Shown in pieces: positions 1 to 5,829 of a DNA stretch of 6,891 nucleotides; the stretch's first letter is position 1, and each line of letters begins with the position of its first letter. The notes beneath the pieces are model-generated. The model was not told the DNA's origin. It saw nothing but the letters and a program-made list of their open reading frames with translations, and did no database searches. The stretch lies in the NCBI GenBank assembly GCA_002449555.1, contig DJXA01000049.1, positions 3,888 through 10,778 of the forward strand, in the 5' to 3' direction. This stretch comes from Atopobiaceae bacterium UBA7016. Lineage in GTDB: Bacteria > Actinomycetota > Coriobacteriia > Coriobacteriales > Atopobiaceae. The translations under genes were made by a program, and so were the position numbers.

Positions 1-36
1 AGGGGCTACCCCCAACGTTGCGCTGTCCACTGACTG

Positions 37-1494
37 TTAGCCGAGGTCCTCGCCGTTCGTAGCGAGCACGCGCTGATACCAGAAGAACGAGTCCTTGCGA
101 ACGCGATGCAGGTCGCCAGCGCCGTCGTCGTTACGATCGACATAGATGAAGCCGTAGCGCTTCTTCATCTGGCCCGTGGTGAACGCCACCAAGTCGATGG
201 GGCCCCACGTGGTGTAGCCAAACAGGCGAACGCCGTCCTCCATGACCGCGGCGCGCAGGTTCTGAATGTGGCGACGCAGGTAGTCGATGCGGTACGGATC
301 GTGCACGCGCTCCTGCCCGTCCTCAACCACCAGCTCGTCAATGGCGCCCAAGCCGTTCTCCACGTCAAAGAGGGGCACATCATAGCGGTCGTTGAGCACG
401 TTCACGAAGTAGCGGTACCCCTTGGGGTCGATCTGCCAGCCCCACTCCGAGGCCTCGATGTAGGGGTTCTTTACGCTGGAGATTAGGTTGCCCGCAAGGT
501 TGGCCTCCACCTCATGCGTGGTCACGACGCTGGAGCTGTAGTACGAGAAGGCCAGGAAGTCGGCGGTGCCTGCGGCCAGCACCTCCGCATCCTGGGCAAA
601 CGTTGAGGTGTCCACGCCAAACTCGTCCCAGATGCGCGGCGCGAAGTCGGGATAGGCGCCACGCACCATGGTATCCGCGCAGTAGGCGAAGCCGTCCTGG
701 AACGCCTTGTACGCCGCAAAGACGTCTTCGGGGTCGCACGTCAGCGGATAGATGCACATGCCCGCAATCATGCATCCCACCTTGATGTTCGGGTCAATCT
801 GGTGCGCTGCCAGAACGGAGCGCGCCGCAGCAACCATCTGGTTGTGAATCTTGACGTAGTTCTCAGGCGTGTTGCGGAAGTGCGTGAGCACGTTGATCTC
901 GTTGAAGGTAAGCCACTTGTCAATGAGACCCTGGTACGCACTAAAGCAGGTAGTAGCGAAGGCGACAAACTCGTCAATCATGGCCCGATTGGTCCAGTCG
1001 CCATAGGTCTTCTCAAAATACACCGGCTCATCGTACTTATAGAGCGTGATGACAGGGTCCATGCCCAGCTCGCGGGCATAGGCAAACACTTGGCGGTAGA
1101 ACTCAACGCCCTCGGCGTTCACACCGCCGGCAACGCCCTGCGGATAGATGCGTGCCCAGCTCACCGTGGTGTTAAACGTGGTGAAGCCCATCTCGGCAAA
1201 GAGGTCAAGGTCCTCCTTCCAGTGGTGGTAGAAGTCCGAGGCCTCGTGGTTGGTATAGGCGATGTCGTCAAAGAGCTCGTAGCGGGCGCCCTCGGGCAGT
1301 TTGTCGAACTGCTGCATCACGCCACGGCTACCATCAGCCGCGCGGTAGTACACCGGCCGAAGGCCGATTCCCGCATCGGGCCCAGCATAGTCGATCTGCA
1401 CGGGAGACTTGCCTCCCTCGTCCCAACCGCCTTCGACCTGCGCCGCGCTGATCGAACCGCCCCACAGGAAGTCCTTCGGAAACTCGTGCGCCAT
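37..1494 (-). CDS. GH1 glycosidase, probable 6-phospho-beta-glucosidase
   Basis: A 485-residue protein, the usual length for a complete single-domain GH1 TIM barrel with no signal peptide, so cytoplasmic. It starts with the family opening FLWGGSISAAQVEG. The acid/base glutamate lies in WLTFNEIN (E199) and the nucleophile in DVENG (E379). The C-terminal stretch KKRYGFIYVD (K445, Y447) followed by KDSFFWYQRV is the phosphate-recognition signature of 6-phospho-glycosidases, so the expected reaction is hydrolysis of a PTS-imported beta-glucoside 6-phosphate. I chose the ATG at 1494 because AAAGGAG lies 5-6 nt upstream; a longer in-frame start is only a TTG inside that ribosome binding site. Two oddities: the usual His of the TLxHxxxP strand is Lys153 (TLYKYDEP), and the Ser usually found in DLVSxSTG is Ala437 (DLVAFTTG). 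The exact substrate is therefore uncertain. It is divergent from an RpiR regulator. No PTS gene is visible. Confidence 0.92.
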   Translation of the reverse strand: MAHEFPKDFLWGGSISAAQVEGGWDEGGKSPVQIDYAGPDAGIGLRPVYYRAADGSRGVMQQFDKLPEGARYELFDDIAYTNHEASDFYHHWKEDLDLFAEMGFTTFNTTVSWARIYPQGVAGGVNAEGVEFYRQVFAYARELGMDPVITLYKYDEPVYFEKTYGDWTNRAMIDEFVAFATTCFSAYQGLIDKWLTFNEINVLTHFRNTPENYVKIHNQMVAAARSVLAAHQIDPNIKVGCMIAGMCIYPLTCDPEDVFAAYKAFQDGFAYCADTMVRGAYPDFAPRIWDEFGVDTSTFAQDAEVLAAGTADFLAFSYYSSSVVTTHEVEANLAGNLISSVKNPYIEASEWGWQIDPKGYRYFVNVLNDRYDVPLFDVENGLGAIDELVVEDGQERVHDPYRIDYLRRHIQNLRAAVMEDGVRLFGYTTWGPIDLVAFTTGQMKKRYGFIYVDRNDDGAGDLHRVRKDSFFWYQRVLATNGEDLG

Positions 1495-1514
1495 GCGTGC
1501 TCCTTTCAAGTAGT

Positions 1515-1524
1515 TAATCGATTA
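1515..1524. promoter_or_regulatory. Perfect dyad TAATCGATTA, candidate operator
   Basis: A perfect 10-bp palindrome with a central CG lies 20 bp upstream of the glycosidase start codon, just ahead of its ribosome binding site, in the divergent gap. Its position near the expected transcription start would suit repression of the glycosidase. The central-CG form resembles LacI-type operators, yet the adjacent regulator is of the RpiR family, so the binding protein is unknown. No convincing -35/-10 pair could be assigned on either strand. Confidence 0.35.
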
Positions 1525-1552
1525 CACTACCCATGCTACGACATGCTGTGCG

Positions 1553-1576
1553 AAAGTTATTTCCAAAGTCATTTCC
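1553..1576. repeat. Tandem 12-bp direct repeat, candidate RpiR operator
   Basis: AAAGTTATTTCC (1553-1564) is followed immediately by AAAGTCATTTCC (1565-1576), identical at 11 of 12 positions. The first copy with its preceding G also forms a dyad, GAAA-GTTA-TTTC (1552-1563). RpiR/MurR-type regulators are known to bind AT-rich GAAA...TTTC-like dyads, and the repeat lies 40 bp upstream of the RpiR gene and about 60 bp upstream of the divergent glycosidase. A shared operator for both genes is an inference. The 12-bp period would place the two copies on roughly the same DNA face. Confidence 0.45.
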
Positions 1577-1615
1577 AGAATCTCGCTCATGACCCCCGAG
1601 TACGAGGAGCTACGT

Positions 1616-2467
1616 ATGGCCATACTCGACACGCTTCGCCGCAAGAAGGACTTCACCGGCACCGAAGAGGCCTTGGCCGACTACATCCTGGGGCACGCTG
1701 ACGATGTCGCCGAGATGAGCATTGCGCAGCTGTCCAGCACGGCGCATGTGTCGAACGCCGCCGTCGTGCGCTTCTGCCAAAAGGTGGGCGTAGACGGATA
1801 TCGAGCCTTTCGCATCGAGCTTGCGCGTGAGCTCGAACGCGCCCGCACGCAGCTCTACGACATCAATCCCGATCGTCCATTTCTTGCTGAGGCAAGTACC
1901 AAAGACGTGGTCAGCTCCATCGCCGCCCTATCCAAGCAGGCCATCGACGAATCCTACGCTCTGCTCTCCATGCACGACGTTCGTAAGGCCGCTCGCTTGG
2001 TCAGCGAGGCTCGTCGCGTTGTCCTCTACGGCGTCGGCGACACTCGCATCTCGCTTACCAGCTTTTCCAATCTGCTCATCAAGCTGGGCATCATTTGCAT
2101 TGAGGGCGACCAACTGGGAGACAACCTCGTTGTCGCCAACTTCCTCGGCCCCAGTGACCTGGCCATCTTTGCCTCATACTCTGGCCTCACCATCGAAGAC
2201 CGCAAAAGGGAGCTGGCCGCCATGCGCAGCCAGGGGTGCAAGGTCATCTTCATCACGGCGGACGAGACCATCACGAGCCGCTTTGCCAACCCAGAATGCT
2301 TGTTGCTGCTTCCCAACGCAGAATCGCGCAAAGAGCGCATCGCTACGTTCTACTCGCAGGAGTGCTTCCGGTTTGTGCTCAACAGCCTGTATGCCGAGAT
2401 ATTCAGCCTCAAGTGGGAAGACAACATGCGTGAGCAGCGACGATATGTCTCAAGCACCAACTGGTAG
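1616..2467 (+). CDS. RpiR/MurR-family transcriptional regulator (HTH + SIS)
   Basis: A 283-residue cytoplasmic DNA-binding regulator with the typical RpiR length and layout. The N-terminal HTH_6 domain spans about residues 1-77 and contains the helix-turn-helix AEMSIAQLSSTAHVSNAAVVR and FCQKVGVDGYRAFR. A linker leads to a sugar-isomerase (SIS) fold at about 123-260, with the VVLYGVGDTR strand-loop and the phosphosugar-binding SYSG loop (187-190). The family senses phosphorylated sugars and acts as repressor or activator of catabolic genes. I chose the ATG at 1616 because GAGGAG sits 6 nt upstream; the in-frame ATG at 1589 would add nine residues but has no good ribosome binding site. The gene diverges from the GH1 gene across 121 bp, the usual arrangement of a local regulator and its target, so control by a phospho-beta-glucoside or its product is likely. 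The ligand itself is not shown by the sequence. Confidence 0.92.
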   Translation: MAILDTLRRKKDFTGTEEALADYILGHADDVAEMSIAQLSSTAHVSNAAVVRFCQKVGVDGYRAFRIELARELERARTQLYDINPDRPFLAEASTKDVVSSIAALSKQAIDESYALLSMHDVRKAARLVSEARRVVLYGVGDTRISLTSFSNLLIKLGIICIEGDQLGDNLVVANFLGPSDLAIFASYSGLTIEDRKRELAAMRSQGCKVIFITADETITSRFANPECLLLLPNAESRKERIATFYSQECFRFVLNSLYAEIFSLKWEDNMREQRRYVSSTNW

Positions 2468-2468
2468 A

Positions 2469-2520
2469 CGCACACGTCTGGGCCAGGCATGCGGTTTCGT
2501 GCCTGGCCCAGACGCGTGCG
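2469..2520. terminator. Long GC-rich hairpin between convergent genes
   Basis: Two 21-nt arms (2469-2489 and 2500-2520) pair perfectly except for one A-C mismatch (2474/2515), with a 10-nt loop that can close further by one G-C and one wobble pair. The hairpin begins 2 nt after the regulator stop codon and ends 10 nt before the stop codon of the convergent phosphodiesterase gene, so it could end transcription from both sides. Neither strand has a T-tract after the stem, so it is not a classical intrinsic terminator. Its TGGGCCAGGCA core nearly matches the core of the long inverted repeat at 5585-5668, so it may be a repeat-family element serving this role. Confidence 0.6.
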
Positions 2521-2530
2521 CAGCCATGCG

Positions 2531-4471
2531 CTAGCCCCAAATGTCTTCGAGCGCGTCCTCGAGGACCTCGTAGTCCGTTCGCCCGTCAAGCTCTTGCTGT
2601 ATCTTCTTCGCCAGGTCGATGCGGTCAGTGATGATGAGGTCCGTATCGCGCGTAAGGAACGTCTTGATGCCGGTCTCGGTGTTAACCGTCCACACACCCA
2701 CCTTCTTCCCGGCGTCATGCACCTGCGCGATACGGTTCTCGGTGCACAGCTCCTCCTCCATCAAGAGGTAGTCGCACGTCATACGCGAGACATCACCCAC
2801 CGAGACGAAGAAGAGCAGGCCCGTGTCAAACTCGGGATACGTCTTCTCTGCATACTCGATGACGTCATACTTGAGCGAGATGAGAACCACGTCCTGCACG
2901 CAGTCCTTCTCGCGCACCATGGCCACGACGTCATCGACCATCTGCTTGTCAGCGGTTGCGCCCTTCAGCTCGATCAGCAGTCGTTCACGCCCCTTGATGA
3001 TGTCGAGCATCTCTTCCAGCGTCGGCACCTGCAAGGTCTCGCCCGAGCCCGTCGTGTCCTTAAGCTTCAGGGCTCTGACTTCCTCAAACGTCATGTCCTT
3101 CGGAGCACGTTCCTCACCAGCAAGACGGCGGAAGGTGTCGTCGTGGTTGATCACGTAATAGCCGTCCAGCGTGCGCTGCACGTCAATCTCACTTGCATAG
3201 CAGCCTTGCTCAATGGCCACCTCAAGCCCCTCAAGCGAATTCTCGGGCGCCAGGGTTCCCGCCGCACGATGGCCCACCACCCCTGCGGGATCGTGCGTGA
3301 ACAGCACGTCAAAGAGGATGCCCACGCCAAGCGAGAGCAGCGATATCCCGACGAGCCAAAGAATCATGGCCCAGATTTTTCTGAGGTAGGCGTGACGGCG
3401 CTGACGAGCAGGCCAAAGCTCACGCTTTCCATGTGCCAACTCGTCATAGCAGCGCGTGAAGCGCAGCATGATATACGAATTGCCCAGCAGCGCCATGATC
3501 GAGCAGAAGAACGAGCCAAAGAGCACCGTAAAGCTTGAGACGACGCGATAAAGCATTAGATTGTATTGCGCATCAGTCAGCTCAGCGCTGCCCGCAAGAT
3601 CTTGAAGGGTGACCTCCGCATCGGCCACCTTTGGCCACAGTTGTTCAAGGTAGATGGCTGGGCCGATCCTGAGCAACACGAGGAGGAACACCGTGAAAGC
3701 CGTCCAAAACAGGAAAGCCGGAACCATGGCACCCAGGAGCTGAAGCCAATGCTCCCGCACGGCCCTTCGCGACCAATGCCGCGCCTCGGACGGCGTCAAC
3801 CCATCGATAAGCATGGCATGGATGACAAAGATGTGCGCAACTCCCACCGCCACCATCACCGCAATGAGCAGCACGTAGGCGACGCAGTACATCGGTGTGG
3901 AAAAAATGACGTCAGAGATAAAGTGAGGGATGTACAGGCTGTTGGTCACGCTGACCGAGAAGCCCACACCGCAGAGCGGTGCCGCCACGAGAACATAGAG
4001 CAGGACGGGGGCACCGCGAAGCGTGAAGAAGCGCTTCAATGATAGGAGGGCCCGCTTCAAGGTGGCAAAAACCTTCACGGGACGCCCGTACAGAACGTCA
4101 TTGCACGCATACACGCCAGCGAAGACCTCAACTGCCACGGCAATGGGAAGGAGCACGAGCCACAGCAGCAGGATGAGAATACCCTGCCATGTGGCGACGA
4201 ACTGCGACAGATTCGCGGACGTGATGGGCGCGCCCAACGACCCCACGAGCGCGTTCGTGGCCGAACCGGCTAGTCCGAGAACGAAGGAGAGCAGCGAACC
4301 CGCTACGAACTGGAAGGTCCAAAACTCGGGCAACGCCTGAAAGCCCAACCGCCTGAACCCGACCATCCGCCGGGGACGGTCAGAGCTTTGTGGCATATCA
4401 GGCGTTTCGAACTCTTCTCTGGTTTCAGGCTCCTTCTTGAAGTGCTTACCTTTGTGGTCGGTGCGACCCAT
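2531..4471 (-). CDS. Membrane-anchored glycerophosphodiester phosphodiesterase (GDPD)
   Basis: A 646-residue two-part protein. Residues 1-395 are a membrane domain of the GPDPase_memb type with hydrophobic segments near 53-75, 96-120, 154-175, 194-218, 245-270, 310-336 and 366-390. Residues 398-625 are a GDPD TIM barrel that cleaves glycerophosphodiesters to glycerol 3-phosphate and an alcohol. Its motifs are complete: HRAAG (H401, R402), APENS, the metal ligands in SEIDVQ (E428, D430), the catalytic INHDD (H443), LLIELKG (E501, K503) and VWTVN (W594). Basic residues concentrate in the N-terminus and loops 121-153, 219-244 and 337-365, while the loop at 271-309 is acidic. By the positive-inside rule this gives a cytoplasmic N-terminus and an outside catalytic domain. 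The ATG at 4471 has AGGAG 5 nt upstream, overlapping the stop codon of the preceding GNAT gene, 8 nt away, which indicates one operon. Substrate candidates are deacylated phospholipids or teichoic-acid-like polymers. Confidence 0.93.
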   Translation of the reverse strand: MGRTDHKGKHFKKEPETREEFETPDMPQSSDRPRRMVGFRRLGFQALPEFWTFQFVAGSLLSFVLGLAGSATNALVGSLGAPITSANLSQFVATWQGILILLLWLVLLPIAVAVEVFAGVYACNDVLYGRPVKVFATLKRALLSLKRFFTLRGAPVLLYVLVAAPLCGVGFSVSVTNSLYIPHFISDVIFSTPMYCVAYVLLIAVMVAVGVAHIFVIHAMLIDGLTPSEARHWSRRAVREHWLQLLGAMVPAFLFWTAFTVFLLVLLRIGPAIYLEQLWPKVADAEVTLQDLAGSAELTDAQYNLMLYRVVSSFTVLFGSFFCSIMALLGNSYIMLRFTRCYDELAHGKRELWPARQRRHAYLRKIWAMILWLVGISLLSLGVGILFDVLFTHDPAGVVGHRAAGTLAPENSLEGLEVAIEQGCYASEIDVQRTLDGYYVINHDDTFRRLAGEERAPKDMTFEEVRALKLKDTTGSGETLQVPTLEEMLDIIKGRERLLIELKGATADKQMVDDVVAMVREKDCVQDVVLISLKYDVIEYAEKTYPEFDTGLLFFVSVGDVSRMTCDYLLMEEELCTENRIAQVHDAGKKVGVWTVNTETGIKTFLTRDTDLIITDRIDLAKKIQQELDGRTDYEVLEDALEDIWG

Positions 4472-4479
4472 ACAAACTC

Positions 4480-4956
4480 CTACAACATGAGACGCATGGG
4501 AACATGCGTATAGCGATCATCCTCGAAGCCAAGCGAACGATAGAGGGGGTAGCCGTCCTCCGTCGCATGAAGCTCAAGCACATCGAGTGCTCGAGCCCTG
4601 GCGTCTTCGATCAGCAGGTCCATAACGCGACGGGCGAGCCCTTGCCTACGATGCTCGGGGACGGTGTACACATTGAAGAGCACGCCCGTGTGCCCATGTG
4701 GGAAACGGGGGCTGGGCGGCTTCTCAACAAGCAGCAGCCATGCGCATGCCGCAATGTCGCCGCGTTGCTCGTCGCGCGCCACAAAGACATGCAGCGTACG
4801 GCCGAGGTGATAGCGCAGGTAGTTGGGCACCTCAAAAGACAGCTCGGCGATCTGCTCGTTTGAGAGCTGGCCATAGTCAGCCGTCAAGTACCCAACGCGT
4901 AGGTCCACCAGCTGGGGAATGTCTGCAACGGTTGCCGCCTCGATGCGATACGCCAT
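4480..4956 (-). CDS. GNAT-family N-acetyltransferase
   Basis: A 158-residue protein, the normal size of a single GNAT domain, which transfers an acetyl group from acetyl-CoA to an amine. It opens with MAYRIEAATVADIPQLVDLR, the usual first strand and helix. The acetyl-CoA pyrophosphate-binding motif A is VPEHRRQGLARRVM (RRQGLA at 103-108). The C-terminal motif B is LHATEDGYPLYRSLGFE (129-145), with a conserved Tyr and Gly-Phe turn. Strand beta-4 is FNVYTVPE. The start at 4956 is chosen because AGGAGGGG lies 7-9 nt upstream; an open frame extends 32 codons further but its sequence does not look like GNAT. The acceptor is unknown: the fold does not separate small-molecule, antibiotic or protein acetylation. 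It is the first gene of a pair with the membrane phosphodiesterase, and whether they share a function is unclear. Confidence 0.9.
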   Translation of the reverse strand: MAYRIEAATVADIPQLVDLRVGYLTADYGQLSNEQIAELSFEVPNYLRYHLGRTLHVFVARDEQRGDIAACAWLLLVEKPPSPRFPHGHTGVLFNVYTVPEHRRQGLARRVMDLLIEDARARALDVLELHATEDGYPLYRSLGFEDDRYTHVPMRLML

Positions 4957-5059
4957 AGTCAATCCCCTCCTGCCTCTCAATACGTTCATGTGTAGCGTAG
5001 CATGGAAGCGATTCTGGATACCGCCAAATTGCGTCCAGCCGCAACGTTTCAACCACTAT

Positions 5060-5071
5060 CATGAATTCATG
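5060..5071. promoter_or_regulatory. Perfect palindrome CATGAATTCATG upstream of rpiB
   Basis: A perfect 12-bp dyad lies 32 bp before the isomerase start codon. It overlaps a possible -10 box, TATCAT (5057-5062), but no good -35 sequence stands 16-18 bp upstream, so the promoter call is weak. A second small dyad, TTGCG-N6-CGCAA, lies at 5029-5044. Together they make this divergent 147-bp gap a plausible regulator target. No regulator can be named. Confidence 0.3.
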
Positions 5072-5103
5072 GCACATTACACGGCAGTGGAGAGGAACAC
5101 ACA

Positions 5104-5577
5104 GTGGCATTCAAGAAGCTTGCAATTGGCAACGACCACACCGCAGTCGAGATGAAGAACGAGATCATGGCCTACCTTGAGGAAAAGGGCTATGAGGTCG
5201 TCAACGTGGGGACCGACAGCCCCGAGCGCTTCAACTATCCCGTCTCTGGCTACAAGGTAGCCAAGATGGTGGTGTCCGGCGAGGTGGATGGCGGCATCCT
5301 CATCTGCGGAACTGGCGTGGGCATCAGCCTCGCAGCCAACAAGGTCAAGGGCATCCGCGCGGTGGTGTGTTCCGAGCCGTATTCCGCACGTCTCTCGCGC
5401 ATGCACAACAACACCAACATAGTGGCCTTCGGCGCGCGCGTCATCGGCGTCGAGACCGCTAAGGACATCGTGGACGCGTGGCTCGGTGCCGAGTACGAGG
5501 GCGGACGTCATCAGGTGCGCGTTGACATGCTCGCCGAGATCGAGGAGACCCAGGCACTGAAGGCTGCCGAGGAGTAA
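5104..5577 (+). CDS. rpiB: RpiB/LacAB-family sugar-phosphate isomerase
   Basis: A 157-residue cytoplasmic protein, the standard length for ribose-5-phosphate isomerase B and its relatives, which interconvert aldose and ketose phosphates. Visible family landmarks are IGNDHTAVEMK (D11, H12), the DSPERFNYP segment, the catalytic-cysteine and anion-hole loop ICGTGVGISLAANKVKGIRA (C68), SRMHNNTN (H101, N102), FGARVIG, and the phosphate-binding GGRHQVR near the C-terminus (R135, R139). The HND usually seen in the family is HNN here. The start is a GTG at 5104, with GAGAGG 8 nt upstream, and the first residues fit the family N-terminus. Sequence alone cannot separate RpiB activity on ribose 5-phosphate from isomerisation of other sugar phosphates such as allose or galactose 6-phosphate. 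It precedes an oxidoreductase gene on the same strand, separated by a very strong hairpin. Confidence 0.93.
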   Translation: MAFKKLAIGNDHTAVEMKNEIMAYLEEKGYEVVNVGTDSPERFNYPVSGYKVAKMVVSGEVDGGILICGTGVGISLAANKVKGIRAVVCSEPYSARLSRMHNNTNIVAFGARVIGVETAKDIVDAWLGAEYEGGRHQVRVDMLAEIEETQALKAAEE

Positions 5578-5584
5578 GCCACCT

Positions 5585-5668
5585 GCGACCCATACAAGTG
5601 GGACAGGCACCGTAGTTCGGATTTGAGGAAATCCGAACTACGGTGCCTGTCCCACTTGTATGGGTCGC
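5585..5668. repeat. 84-bp element: perfect 40-bp inverted repeat, 4-nt loop
   Basis: Arms 5585-5624 and 5629-5668 are perfect reverse complements over all 40 positions, separated by GAGG. The element begins 7 nt after the rpiB stop codon. The arms contain GTGGGACAGGCACC and its complement, which resembles, from memory, the GGTGCCTGTCCC-type cores of REP/RAYT-associated palindromic repeats in other bacteria. A perfect stem of this length suggests a recently inserted or duplicated mobile palindromic repeat, not a simple terminator; no T-tract follows. It could still end or attenuate transcription between rpiB and the downstream gene, or protect the rpiB mRNA 3' end. Confidence 0.85.
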
Positions 5669-5829
5669 GTCCTGGAGGCCTGAAACAAAAGTCCCGCGTT
5701 TTACCCGCGGCACCCCATCATCACCGAAAAACACTTCCCAAAGCGAAGTTCAAGCCACTGCACACCGCCTTTGCACCGTATTCTGTAATCGTCACAAACC
5801 ACCAACAGATGACGAAAAGGAGACCCGCA
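5669..5829 (+). other. Leader region of the oxidoreductase gene
   Basis: This 161-bp stretch between the long inverted repeat and the downstream start codon encodes no credible protein. It holds a ribosome binding site, AAGGAG, at about 5817-5822. AT-rich hexamers TATTCT (5779-5784) and TGTAAT (5784-5789) could serve as a -10 element, but no good -35 partner was found. Because the strong hairpin lies upstream, a separate promoter here is likely. I see no riboswitch or other structured RNA that I recognise. Confidence 0.4.

Noticed and set aside
1..13. Small GGGG-CTA-CCCC dyad at the window edge, possible glycosidase terminator
   Set aside because: Only four pairs with a 3-nt loop, no T-tract, and cut off by the window start.
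802..1701. Long plus-strand open frame, 299 codons, opposite the glycosidase and running into the regulator
   Set aside because: Antisense to an unmistakable GH1 gene, low-complexity composition rich in V, H, R and L, no family motif and no convincing ribosome binding site. It is a by-product of GC-rich codon use.
2489..3538. Plus-strand open frame of 349 codons opposite the GDPD catalytic domain
   Set aside because: Lies entirely antisense to conserved catalytic motifs of the phosphodiesterase, and its sequence resembles no domain. It also begins inside the intergenic hairpin.
4957..5052. 32-codon N-terminal extension of the GNAT gene
   Set aside because: Extension residues do not resemble GNAT, and a strong AGGAGGGG ribosome binding site precedes the ATG at 4956.
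5694..5710. CCGCG...CGCGG mini-hairpin in the oxidoreductase leader
   Set aside because: Five pairs only, expected by chance in GC-rich DNA, with no following T-tract and no riboswitch-like context.
5623..5829. N-terminal extension of the oxidoreductase frame into the inverted repeat
   Set aside because: The extension would translate the repeat arm and has no family similarity; AAGGAG plus ATG at 5830 matches the expected Rossmann N-terminus.
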